Assembly (NCBI GenBank): GCA_019422485.1
Contig: JAHZDG010000026.1
Coordinates: 1 to 25,507 of the forward strand
DNA: 25,507 bases
Source: Alistipes sp.
GTDB lineage: Bacteria > Bacteroidota > Bacteroidia > Bacteroidales > Rikenellaceae
Reading direction: 5' to 3'
Within the stretch, counting starts at the first letter, position 1. Each line of letters opens with the position of its first letter. A program made the translations under genes and the position numbers. Positions 15,018 through 23,806 of the stretch are shown here, in pieces. The notes under the pieces are model-generated. The model was given only the letters and a program-made list of their open reading frames with translations, was not told the DNA's origin and ran no database searches.

Positions 15018-15056
15018 GCAAGGCTTTCCTGACCCACAGGAAAGCCTTTATTTATA
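15018..15056 (+). terminator. Rho-independent terminator after the aminotransferase gene
   Basis: AAGGCTTTCCTG, loop ACCCA, CAGGAAAGCCTT, then TATTTATAT: a perfect 12-bp stem about 78 nt after the stop. The gmhA gene converges from the right. Confidence 0.85.
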
Positions 15057-15184
15057 TCCGAACGAGGCACACAACGACGCTCGCACAAAATCCAAAGGAA
15101 ATCGACAAAACGCTGTCGTTCCCCAAACCCTGCCAGGATCTGTCAACAGGCAGGAACGAAGTAGGAGAGAGCGCCTGATGCGGA

Positions 15185-15766
15185 TTACAGCCCCAGCTCC
15201 AATTCAATATAATGCACCAGCGAGTGAATGACCTTTTCATGAATTTCCTGAGCCCGGTCTGAAAATTCCGTCTTGGGAGCCCGAATCTCCACATCACACA
15301 ACGAGGCCATCTCGCCGCCGCTTTTGCCGGTCAGACCGACCACCTTCATACCGGCGCGTCGCGCGGCTGCAACAGCTTCCAGTACATTGCGAGAATTTCC
15401 GCTGGTAGAGATCCCCAACAGCAAATCTCCAGGACGTCCCAGGGCTTCGACCTGTTTCGAGAAGACATAATCATACCCAAAATCATTGGCCACGCAACTC
15501 ATATGCGAGACATCGCTCAGGGCCAGCCCCGCCAATGGACGCCGATCGAGCCGGAAACGCCCCGAAAGTTCCTCGGCAAAATGCATGGCATCGCACATCG
15601 ACCCGCCATTGCCGCAGCTGAGGATTTTCCCTCCGGAACGCAACGTTTCCACCATTAGATCTCCGGCTTGCTGCATTTTCTGCCACGTTTCGGGAGCCTC
15701 CATAAAAGCCTGCAGCACCCGTGACGCCTCGGCGAATCCCCGCCGAATTTCCTCCATACTATTCAT
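15185..15766 (-). CDS. gmhA: D-sedoheptulose 7-phosphate isomerase (phosphoheptose isomerase)
   Basis: A 193-residue SIS-domain isomerase that turns sedoheptulose 7-phosphate into D-glycero-D-manno-heptose 7-phosphate, the first step towards ADP- or GDP-heptose for surface glycans. The match with E. coli GmhA is clear by eye: CGNGGSMCDAMHFAEELSGR (residues 51-70, with the catalytic Glu65), ALSDVSHMSCVANDFGYDY, LLGISTSGNSRNVLEA and QEIHEKVIHSLVHYIE, with His181 at the place of the catalytic His. ATG 15766 is used; an in-frame ATG three codons later is as likely. No other heptose gene is nearby. A TATCTTTG box lies far upstream at 15933-15940. Confidence 0.93.
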   Translation of the reverse strand: MNSMEEIRRGFAEASRVLQAFMEAPETWQKMQQAGDLMVETLRSGGKILSCGNGGSMCDAMHFAEELSGRFRLDRRPLAGLALSDVSHMSCVANDFGYDYVFSKQVEALGRPGDLLLGISTSGNSRNVLEAVAAARRAGMKVVGLTGKSGGEMASLCDVEIRAPKTEFSDRAQEIHEKVIHSLVHYIELELGL

Positions 15767-16069
15767 ATGCCTAAATACATTATGTTAAATTACTAAAATC
15801 ACAAAAAGAGCCAATCCCGACATACCCTTTTCTCAACGAAGCTGTAACCCTCCCAAAATCTCTCGGGAACGATACAGGAGAGTCCGAACCCGTCATTTTC
15901 TTAGACATTTCCCCTCTCATTTCGAACCGCTCCAAAGATACATTTTTTACCGAAGTTTCGTATGGCCACCCAACGCCCCTGTGCGGAGTCTCCAGGCTCT
16001 ATTTCTTCGTCCCTCCAATTATTTCCCGAAAAAACACTATCTTGGAGACAAATTTTTTAGACCAATCCG
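15767..16069. other. Divergent spacer between gmhA and the fucosidase gene
   Basis: About 300 nt. On the minus strand TATCTTTG (15933-15940) matches the -7 consensus and could serve gmhA with a long leader. On the plus strand TATCTTGG (16038-16045) is one base off the consensus and lies 24 nt before the fucosidase ATG. Neither has a clear -33 TTTG. No gene is seen. Confidence 0.4.
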
Positions 16070-17572
16070 ATGAAAAAACACTTTTTCGCGCTCTGCACCC
16101 TCTCCCTGGCGGTTCTGGCCTCAGGGATGTTCTTCTCCTGCGGTTCCTCCAAACAGGAATTGACCCTCGCAACTCCCACCGCTCTGCAACAAAAATTCAT
16201 GGACCAGGAAGTCGGAGCGTTTTTCCACTTCTCGATCAACACCTTCACCGGTGATGAACACGGCGACGGGGGACGTCCCGCCTCCGCCTTCAACCCCCAG
16301 AAACTGGATATCGACCAGTGGATGGAAGCCGCTAAAAACATCGGCGCCAAATACGCCATCCTGACCGCTCGTCACGAAGACGGATTCTGTCTCTGGCCCA
16401 CGGCAACCACCGAATATTGCGTCCGCAACTCACCCTGGAAAAACGGGCAGGGGGATGTCGTCCGCGAATTCGTCGATGCCTGCCGCCGACACGACATTCT
16501 GCCGGGCATCTATTTCTCACCCAACTACAACGGGAACGAAATCTTCCGCGATCAGGACCGCCCGGTCAGCTGGGGACGCCACTGGGACTCGCTGACCCGT
16601 GTCAGCTTCAGTGATACGGCTTTCTGTACCCGCTACCGCCAACTGGAAATCGACCAGATCACCGAACTGATGACGCAATACGGTCCGATTGCCTATTTGT
16701 GGATGGACCACTGGAACGCCTCTAAAGATCAGCAAAACGACGTATGCCGCACCGTCACCGACCTGGTCAGAAAACTCCAACCCGACTGTCTGCTTTCGGG
16801 ACCCGATATCCGTCACCCCGGTACCGAAAAGGGGATTGTGATCTACCCCATGTGGAACGCTGTCAACACGGTAGACAGCACGATGTATACCCGTCCGGTC
16901 AAAAACACCTTCGACAAAACGGTCGCCAACAACTACGGACTGCTGGAAACGGATGTCATCATGGGCCATCCGGAAGGGCAGTTCTGGCGCAACGTCGAAT
17001 GCCCGACCGATGCTCCCTTTAACCACGGCGGATGGTTCTGGCACCACGAACTGAATCGGTTGAGTCTGGAAAAACTGATGGACTACTACTATCGTACGGT
17101 AGGTCTGGGCGCCAACATCGTCATCAACCTGCCGCCCGATCGCGACGGGCTGATTCCGGCCGAAACCCTGGAAGCCACCCGCGCTTTCGGTCAGGAGTTC
17201 GAACGCCGTTTCGGGCACATCACCCATGAGACCTCCGAACCGATCCAGGGAATCGAAGCCGAACTCCGCTGGGAGAAACCGGAACCCATCAACCATGTGA
17301 TGCTCATGGAAGACCTTTCACAGGGCCAGCGCGTGATTGCCTACACGCTGGAAGCCTGGGTAGACGGAGCCTGGCAGCCACTCAAACCGGCCAACCACTT
17401 TATGGATACTCCGGAAGGTTTTGTATCCGATGCCGGATTCGAAACCATTGGCCACAAAAAAATCGACCGCGTCGAACCGGTTGTCACCGATCGGATTCGC
17501 TGGCGTTGTCAGCGTTCGGTCACCCCGAATGTAGGATTGCTCAAAATGGCCGCCTGGAACGTGGAAGACTAA
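16070..17572 (+). CDS. GH29 alpha-L-fucosidase, lipoprotein
   Basis: A 500-residue exported glycoside hydrolase. The signal peptide ends with lipobox FFSC (Cys24), so the enzyme is a lipoprotein of the periplasm or outer-membrane surface. The GH29 catalytic barrel is shown by FGxF-type FFHFSINTFTGDE, AKYAILTARHEDGFCLWPT, LPGIYFSPNYNGNE and IAYLWMDHWN, where Asp213 is the expected nucleophile. WFWHHELNRLSLEKLMDYYY and GANIVINLPPDRDGLIP follow and are typical of the family. The last 100 residues form a beta-sandwich-like extension. It should cut terminal alpha-L-fucose from glycans such as mucin or plant side chains; linkage preference cannot be read. It stands alone, without SusC/D genes. A terminator follows and the DUF6528-like gene converges. 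Confidence 0.9.
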   Translation: MKKHFFALCTLSLAVLASGMFFSCGSSKQELTLATPTALQQKFMDQEVGAFFHFSINTFTGDEHGDGGRPASAFNPQKLDIDQWMEAAKNIGAKYAILTARHEDGFCLWPTATTEYCVRNSPWKNGQGDVVREFVDACRRHDILPGIYFSPNYNGNEIFRDQDRPVSWGRHWDSLTRVSFSDTAFCTRYRQLEIDQITELMTQYGPIAYLWMDHWNASKDQQNDVCRTVTDLVRKLQPDCLLSGPDIRHPGTEKGIVIYPMWNAVNTVDSTMYTRPVKNTFDKTVANNYGLLETDVIMGHPEGQFWRNVECPTDAPFNHGGWFWHHELNRLSLEKLMDYYYRTVGLGANIVINLPPDRDGLIPAETLEATRAFGQEFERRFGHITHETSEPIQGIEAELRWEKPEPINHVMLMEDLSQGQRVIAYTLEAWVDGAWQPLKPANHFMDTPEGFVSDAGFETIGHKKIDRVEPVVTDRIRWRCQRSVTPNVGLLKMAAWNVED

Positions 17573-17646
17573 ACCCTTCCTTGCTAAAACGGCCACTCAT
17601 TCTCCGTATTTGAACCACACGGGAGGTTTTCCTCCTCATTAACAAG

Positions 17647-17683
17647 ACGGGCTCGCAAAATAGTTGCGAGCCCGTTTTATTTT
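17647..17683 (+). terminator. Rho-independent terminator after the fucosidase gene
   Basis: ACGGGCTCGCAA, loop AATAG, TTGCGAGCCCGT, then TTTATTTT: a perfect 12-bp stem. The minus side has no T-run, but the convergent gene ends only 17 nt further on and may use the hairpin too. Confidence 0.88.
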
Positions 17684-17699
17684 CTTGGTTAATATTCCT

Positions 17700-18620
17700 T
17701 TAGGGCAGGGTGGCACAACGATGCAGCGGCCATGTTCGAGCCTTGTAAACCTTGATATGAGGCACATTCAACACCCGATCCGGTGAAGTGCAATAGACAT
17801 GATACGTCCACCAATCCTCTTCCGCTTTGGTGTAAACCAGTCGGTCGAACGTGGGATCATAATTGACCGACTTGACGTGCGGGGTCTGTTGCAAAGGCTC
17901 GAACGGGGTAAAGGTTTCCGTCTCAATATCAAACAGATGAACACCCTCATGGTCCGACACCAGAAGCTGTTCGTTCGAAATGGCGCTGAGATCATGACCT
18001 CCCTCGCCGGGAATTTTCCAACTGCGTTCGCGTTTGAGTTTCGGCGCCGAGGTATTCCAATCCTGCAGGGAATATTCCCTCAGTTCGTCAAACCCCAGGG
18101 CATAATAACGCCGCAAGGAGTCGAGCCAGACACTGCCGTGAGCCGAATAGAGCGTATCCCGGAACAAAACCTGATCGGGTTTTCCGATTTCGTAAAGTTG
18201 GATCGCATTTCCCCGGTCATGCAACGAAAGGGCTACGGCAATACGTCCATCGGGCAACAGATCGGCCGAATGAGCCAGCGGGGCATACGCATAAAACATA
18301 CAGTTACGGGTGGCCCGGTCCAGCAATACGACACCCCCAGCCCCACAGGTGATCAATACCCGATACCCTTCATCCACGAATTTACACTCGTCCAGGTTCC
18401 GGAAATGAGGCATCAGGTCGTACGGAATCTGCCCCATGGCATCCTTGACCTCCCATTTCCACAACACCTCCAAATGCGAACTGTCCGATCGGGCCGCATC
18501 CACAATCAGGGCCGTCTGATCGCCGCACAACAAAACTTCCTCCGGAATTTGTTTGGGGGCAGGCTGCGAGGCGCAACTCCAGAGCCCTACGGCCAAACCC
18601 ACTATCCAACTATTTTTCAT
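17700..18620 (-). CDS. Lipoprotein with WD/propeller-like repeats, probably DUF6528
   Basis: A 306-residue predicted lipoprotein (from ATG 18620; four residues longer from 18632). The signal peptide MKNSWIVGLAVGLWSC ends in a lipobox Cys. The mature chain repeats a beta-propeller rhythm: LLCGDQTALIVDA, VLITCGAGGVVLLDRAT, HSADLLPDGRIAVALS, YALGFDELREYSLQDW, GHDLSAISNEQLLVSDHEGV and KSVNYDPTFDRLVYTKAE. This layout and the opening GDQ.ALIVD recall DUF6528 proteins; I am moderately sure of the family. The reaction is unknown; propellers of this type bind or cleave sugars or simply bind partners. The promoter box at 18645-18652 would give a leader of only a few nucleotides before 18632, so 18620 is the better start. 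Confidence 0.7.
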   Translation of the reverse strand: MKNSWIVGLAVGLWSCASQPAPKQIPEEVLLCGDQTALIVDAARSDSSHLEVLWKWEVKDAMGQIPYDLMPHFRNLDECKFVDEGYRVLITCGAGGVVLLDRATRNCMFYAYAPLAHSADLLPDGRIAVALSLHDRGNAIQLYEIGKPDQVLFRDTLYSAHGSVWLDSLRRYYALGFDELREYSLQDWNTSAPKLKRERSWKIPGEGGHDLSAISNEQLLVSDHEGVHLFDIETETFTPFEPLQQTPHVKSVNYDPTFDRLVYTKAEEDWWTYHVYCTSPDRVLNVPHIKVYKARTWPLHRCATLP

Positions 18621-18644
18621 GCTTATTTCCATTTACTTGTCTAA

Positions 18645-18675
18645 CAAATGTACCCATTCCGAGGCAGAATCCCAA
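18645..18675 (-). promoter_or_regulatory. Promoter of the DUF6528-like lipoprotein gene (TTG-N20-TACATTTG)
   Basis: On the minus strand TTG (18673-18675), 20 nt, then TACATTTG (18645-18652), an exact -7 match. The start site should be near 18638, a few nt before the first possible ATG. Confidence 0.6.
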
Positions 18676-18844
18676 TATTTTTCCCTCGTCCAGTCCTCTG
18701 TCTACCCCGATCCACGCCCGATTTCCCCATTAAACCAGTTTTCTACTCCGGCCTCTGCCCCCAAAATCCGCCTTCTTTCTCTCCAATTTACAGAAGTTTT
18801 CCGGGAATTCTCCCTCTGCGAGAACCATATTCCAAACTCGGTAT

Positions 18845-18852
18845 TAATTTTG
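18845..18852 (+). promoter_or_regulatory. Possible -7 box for the tamB-tamL operon
   Basis: TAATTTTG matches TAnnTTTG. It lies 49 nt before the GTG start of tamB. No -33 TTTG stands at the ideal distance. Confidence 0.4.
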
Positions 18853-18901
18853 TATAAAGTCTGTCTATCCGGTTGTTTCATTTGAGTCGTTCATCCGTTC
18901 C

Positions 18902-21900
18902 GTGCTGCATAAAATCCTCACATACACGCTCCGTTTTCTGTTTGCCCTATTCGGACTGCTGTTGTTGATCTCGGCGGCTGTTTATCTGCCCGGGGTACAA
19001 CGATGGGGAATTGAACAGGCCGCCTCCTACGCACGACGCCACCTGAACATGGATCTCCGCATCGAGCGATTCCGACTCACCTTCCCACTTCGCCTGAGCA
19101 TCGACAACACCCTGCTGACCACTGCGGTGGGCGATACCCTGCTGCAAAGCGAATCGCTGTCCGCCCAGGTCGCTTTATGGCCGCTCTTCCGCGGAGAAGT
19201 CCGGCTGGTTGAACTCACGCTGGAAGAGACCCGAATCAACTATCGCGACAGCCTGTCGGATCTCTCACTGAGGGCTGATATCGGCGCATTTACAGTAAAA
19301 GGCGTACAAGCGCGGCTGAAAGAGCAGACGGCCTCTATTCGCCGGATCGATCTCGATCACAGCCGCATCGATCTCTCTCCGGGGAGTGGATCTCCTGCCG
19401 ACACCACCTCAACCGACACCGCCTCACTGGCCTGGAAAATTCAATTGGCTTCCCTGAACCTTCAGGAGGTCTCTTTCCATATGCCTCCCGTGGCCGGATC
19501 GGCCGACCTGAACGTAGATCTCCCCGAAGGGAAAGTAACCGACACCAAAGTGGACCTGGGGCAGCAACAAGTTGCCGTACAAAATCTTCGGTTGATCGAC
19601 GGCAACTACCAATACCTGACCGTCTCAGCATCTCCGACTACCACCCCTGCTTCCCTTGCATCGGAATCTTCTGCCGCTGCAGCGTCCCTCACATCTGAGG
19701 CTTCGGCTGACAGCACCTCTGTAAAAACACCCCCATGGACCATCACCCTGCAACATCTCGAATTGCAAAACAACCAGCTCGCCTATGGTAGTGCGAAAGG
19801 GGTTCCGTCTGAAGGTTTCGACCCCGCTCACCTTCGAATTCAGGCCCTGAACCTGCAAATCGACTCCCTCCGCAACCGTGGATCAGCCATCGCCGCCATC
19901 CTCCAGTCTCTTTCGTTCGAGGAACGATGCGGATTGGAAGTGCGTTCGGCGCAGGGTCGCTTTTCCATGGATTCTTCCGGCATAGCCCTGCCCAATTTCA
20001 CGCTGCAAACTTCTGAATCCCAGATACAGATCGGAGCACAGGCCGGGGCCGGATTACTGTCCATGCAACCCGACACCCCTATCGACCTTGCCTGGAATGT
20101 CCAGCTTGCCCCTGATGATCTTTGGAAGCTCTATCCAGCCCCGACGAATGTCCGCCTCACGCTGCGAGGTCGGCCCCTCACCTCCGACGGGCAACTCAAG
20201 GGGAGTCTCGACCGCCTCGACTTGCAGCACCTTTCCCTGCAACTTTCCCGCTCCATTGCCCTCCGTCTGAACGGAGAAGTCCGCTCGGTCACCGATCCCA
20301 GACACCTCGGAGGCACAGTCCGGCTGTACGGCAGGCTTTCGCACATCGACTTTCTCAAAGGACTGCTGCCAGACACTACCCTGCAAAAACGTCTGGCTTT
20401 CCCGGAACGCATGACCCTGCGCGGCCACATGGGCTTTTCCGGTCAGACCTACGCTCCTTCCCTCCAGCTGGAAATCGACACCGCCCGATTGACCCTGGAC
20501 GGACGACTCAACCTCCGGAATCAGAACTACCGGGCCAATGTATCGGTTCAAAATTTCCCGTTAAACAATTTTCTGCCTCAGGATTCCCTGGGTACCCTCT
20601 CACTGCGGCTGCAGGCCGAGGGAAAAGGTTTCGACCCGGCCGCTGACGGATCGACAGCCAGCCTCGATTTCCAGCTCGACCGTTTCGACTACAACAACTA
20701 CCGCTACCACGATCTCGGTCTGCAAGCCTCCCTCGCCGAGCACCGCCTCCGGGGACGACTTTACAGCGCCAGCGAAGCCTTGCAACTGGATTTGGACCTG
20801 CAAGGAGAACTCTCTGCAGAAACGTATGCCGCCCGCCTGAAAGGCCCCATTTCCCAGCTCGACCTGCAAGGCCTGCATTTTGCACAAGACCCGCTCCACG
20901 GCTCATTCCTGCTCGAAACAGAATTCCGGGCACATCCCGATTCGGCCGCCTACCAAGCCGACGTGATCTTCGACTCCATTCGCATCACCCACGGCTTTTT
21001 CACCGATGCCATCCGCCGAACCTCCATCGAGGCTTCGGCCAATCGCCATCAGGTGAGTGCCGGCATTCGTTCCGGTGACTTATCCGCTCGTTTTCAGGCA
21101 TTTGTTCCACTGGATTCCCTGCCCGGATCCTTGCAACGAACCGCCACCCGCATCGTCCAACAGTTCGACTCCTCCGACCTGAACATGGCGCAACTTCAGG
21201 AAGTGCTGCCTCCTTTCCGTTTCGAAGCCTCGGCTGGTCAGCAAAATCTGCTCTACAACTATTTGAAGACGCAACAGATGGGTTTCGAGAAGCTGAGCAC
21301 CAACATCGCCACCGACTCCACGGCCCCCTTCCACGGTTCGGTGATCATCAACGGATGGCAGACCGCCGGAATGACCCTCGATACGATCAATATCGGGTTG
21401 AAACGCCAGGACGAACGCCTCGATTACTACCTCCGGCTGGCCAATCGTCCCGGCAACCTCGAACAGATGGCCCTGATCGCCCTCTACGGAAATATCCAAG
21501 GCAAAACTTCCCGCATCAACTTCTTCCAGCGGGATCGGGCCGACAGCATCGGTTTCTGGTTCGGCCTCGAAACCCTGCTGCAAGACTCCACCCTGCGGAT
21601 CAGTCTCTTCCCACATAATCCCATTTTCGGTTATGCTCACTGGCAGGTCAACCCTGACAATTACATTCTGCTACACCGTAACAAAAAACTATACGCCAAC
21701 CTGAAGCTTGAACACGGCCGTCAACACGTTCTCCTGCAACCGGGCCGGCTTCCCCATCTATCCGACGGCGTGGTGTCGCTCGATATCGCCGGCATCGATA
21801 TCGCTTCGGTGCTGGAACTGCTGCCGGCTCCGCCTCCCATCGAAGGAGAACTTTCCAGCCAACTGTCCCTGGGACTGAATCAAAAAACCGTCGCTGCACA

Positions 21901-23806
21901 AGGTTCATTAACCATTGACTCTCTGCTGTATGACGAAAAACGGGTAGGGGACATCGGTCTGACCCTCTCTTTCCTGTCCGACAGTCTGCAGCGCCGCAAA
22001 CTGGATGCCCATCTCGACATCGACCAAAAAACCGTACTGACCGCCCGAGGAAGCTATTTCGGAGCCCCTCAGGACTCTCTGAATTTCACCCTCGGACTCC
22101 CCGCCTTCCCGCTGGTTCCACTGAATCCTTTCCTGCCGGCCGATGCGGCTCAACTGGCCGGCACCCTTCAAGGCGAAATCCAGGTAAACGGCCCCCTGCA
22201 AAAACCCGCTCTCGAAGGTTCGCTCCAAATTACCGAAGGGAAACTCTCCGTCCCGATGATCGGAACCTCTTTCGGGCTTTCCGACCGTCCCATTACCCTG
22301 TCCGACAACCTACTGCGATTCGAAGCATTCGGTCTGACGGCCCCGGGCAACAAAGCCCTTTCGCTGAACGGAACGGTCGATCTGAGCGATTTTTCCCAAC
22401 TGTACAGCGACCTTCACCTCCAGGCTGCCGACTTCCCGCTCATCAACGCCGCCCGGAACAACAAATCGCTGGTCTACGGCAAAGCCAACGCCGATATCGA
22501 CCTCCGGGCCAAAGGAAAACTCAATACCCTGGTCGTACGAGGCAATGTCCGGCTGCTCAGCAGCACCAATATTACCTATACCCTGCAGGACTCTCCCCTG
22601 GAAACGGCCGACCGGCAACAACATATCGTCACCTTTGTCTCGTTCAACGACACCACGGCCCTGGCCCGTCTCGATTCGGTGCCGGCCGCTCCGATCTGGG
22701 GGCTGGACATGCTGGTGAACGTCAACATCGACGACAACGTCAAGGCCACGGTCAATCTCTCCGACGACGGCAATAACCGTATCGCCCTGATCGGAGAGGG
22801 CAGTCTGACCTACGCCATGAACCCTCAGGGCGATGCCCGATTCACCGGACGCTACGTACTGTCGGGAGGTACGGTGGTCTACAACCCTCCGATCATCTCC
22901 CAAAAAGTCTTCTCGATCGACAACAAGAGCTATGTCGAATGGAACGGCGATATCGGAGATCCGTCGTTCAACATCACCGCGACGGAGAGCGTCCAAACCA
23001 CCGTCACCACCGAAGACAACGCTTCACGCAAGGTCACCTTCGACATCACGGTCAACGTGCGCAATACCCTCAAAGACCTCGCCATCACCTTCGATCTTGC
23101 GGCTCCGAGCGACATCACCATCCAGAACCAGCTGTTGTCGCTGGCCCCCGAACAACGTTCGACCCAGGCCATGGCCCTGCTGATCTACAACACCTATACC
23201 GGCCCCGGTACCACGGCCAAAATCGACAGCAACAACCCGATCAACTCCTTCATCGAGAAGGAACTCAACCAATGGGCCCGTAACAATCTCAAGAATGTGG
23301 ACGTATCGTTCGGCATCCAATCGGTCAACGATCCCTCATCGGCTTCGGGACAACATACGGACTACTCGTATCGCGTTTCCAAAAACCTGTTCAACGACCG
23401 GGTGAAGGTCACCATCGGAGGCAGTGTCAGCAGCAATGCCGACCCGACCCAAAACATGAAAGAAAACTTTGTGGACGATATTTCGTTGGAATACCGCCTC
23501 AACAAACGGGACAACATGTCGCTGAAGGTCTACCGATACAATACCCAGGAGAGCATCCTCGAAGGCGAAGTAGTCGATACCGGGGTAGGGTTCGTCGTGC
23601 GCAAAAAACTCAACCGCCTGGGGAACCTATTCCGCCTGACCCGCGACCCAGAAAAGCGACAACAACGCATCGAAAAACGCACTCGTCGCAAACAAGCCCG
23701 TCAAGCTGCCCGTACCGCGAAAGGAACCGCGGAGGAAACTACGCCAGAAAGTCAACCGGCCGCCCCCTCTGTCACAACCCCCGAAACCCCTTCCGATCAT
23801 GAATAA
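18902..23806 (+). CDS. tamB: TamB: translocation and assembly module inner-membrane protein
   Basis: A very long protein of 1634 residues with one N-terminal membrane anchor (about residues 8-30) and an otherwise periplasmic beta-rich body. The C-terminal TamB (DUF490) domain is clear: GRYVLSGGTVVYNPPIISQK, SFNITATESVQTTVTTEDNA, then DLAAPSDITIQNQLLSLAPE with the usual QAMALLIYNTYTGPG. The family is an AsmA/TamB-like bridge between the membranes, involved in outer-membrane protein assembly and probably lipid transport. Residues about 241-275 are a low-complexity Ser/Ala/Thr linker. The end, from about 1566, is a basic Arg/Lys/Gln-rich then Pro/Thr-rich tail, longer than I would expect. The start is GTG; no ATG exists upstream in frame after the TAA at 18845. 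The stop overlaps the start of the Omp85 gene by 8 nt, a typical translational coupling. Confidence 0.93.
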   Translation: MLHKILTYTLRFLFALFGLLLLISAAVYLPGVQRWGIEQAASYARRHLNMDLRIERFRLTFPLRLSIDNTLLTTAVGDTLLQSESLSAQVALWPLFRGEVRLVELTLEETRINYRDSLSDLSLRADIGAFTVKGVQARLKEQTASIRRIDLDHSRIDLSPGSGSPADTTSTDTASLAWKIQLASLNLQEVSFHMPPVAGSADLNVDLPEGKVTDTKVDLGQQQVAVQNLRLIDGNYQYLTVSASPTTTPASLASESSAAAASLTSEASADSTSVKTPPWTITLQHLELQNNQLAYGSAKGVPSEGFDPAHLRIQALNLQIDSLRNRGSAIAAILQSLSFEERCGLEVRSAQGRFSMDSSGIALPNFTLQTSESQIQIGAQAGAGLLSMQPDTPIDLAWNVQLAPDDLWKLYPAPTNVRLTLRGRPLTSDGQLKGSLDRLDLQHLSLQLSRSIALRLNGEVRSVTDPRHLGGTVRLYGRLSHIDFLKGLLPDTTLQKRLAFPERMTLRGHMGFSGQTYAPSLQLEIDTARLTLDGRLNLRNQNYRANVSVQNFPLNNFLPQDSLGTLSLRLQAEGKGFDPAADGSTASLDFQLDRFDYNNYRYHDLGLQASLAEHRLRGRLYSASEALQLDLDLQGELSAETYAARLKGPISQLDLQGLHFAQDPLHGSFLLETEFRAHPDSAAYQADVIFDSIRITHGFFTDAIRRTSIEASANRHQVSAGIRSGDLSARFQAFVPLDSLPGSLQRTATRIVQQFDSSDLNMAQLQEVLPPFRFEASAGQQNLLYNYLKTQQMGFEKLSTNIATDSTAPFHGSVIINGWQTAGMTLDTINIGLKRQDERLDYYLRLANRPGNLEQMALIALYGNIQGKTSRINFFQRDRADSIGFWFGLETLLQDSTLRISLFPHNPIFGYAHWQVNPDNYILLHRNKKLYANLKLEHGRQHVLLQPGRLPHLSDGVVSLDIAGIDIASVLELLPAPPPIEGELSSQLSLGLNQKTVAAQGSLTIDSLLYDEKRVGDIGLTLSFLSDSLQRRKLDAHLDIDQKTVLTARGSYFGAPQDSLNFTLGLPAFPLVPLNPFLPADAAQLAGTLQGEIQVNGPLQKPALEGSLQITEGKLSVPMIGTSFGLSDRPITLSDNLLRFEAFGLTAPGNKALSLNGTVDLSDFSQLYSDLHLQAADFPLINAARNNKSLVYGKANADIDLRAKGKLNTLVVRGNVRLLSSTNITYTLQDSPLETADRQQHIVTFVSFNDTTALARLDSVPAAPIWGLDMLVNVNIDDNVKATVNLSDDGNNRIALIGEGSLTYAMNPQGDARFTGRYVLSGGTVVYNPPIISQKVFSIDNKSYVEWNGDIGDPSFNITATESVQTTVTTEDNASRKVTFDITVNVRNTLKDLAITFDLAAPSDITIQNQLLSLAPEQRSTQAMALLIYNTYTGPGTTAKIDSNNPINSFIEKELNQWARNNLKNVDVSFGIQSVNDPSSASGQHTDYSYRVSKNLFNDRVKVTIGGSVSSNADPTQNMKENFVDDISLEYRLNKRDNMSLKVYRYNTQESILEGEVVDTGVGFVVRKKLNRLGNLFRLTRDPEKRQQRIEKRTRRKQARQAARTAKGTAEETTPESQPAAPSVTTPETPSDHE

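Noticed and set aside
15052..15297. 81-codon minus-strand frame at the end of gmhA
   Set aside because: It crosses the gmhA 3' end and its product is out of register with the clear GmhA C-terminus.
22310..22996. 228-codon minus-strand frame inside tamB
   Set aside because: Antisense shadow; long frames on the opposite strand are expected with the GC-rich third codon positions of this gene.
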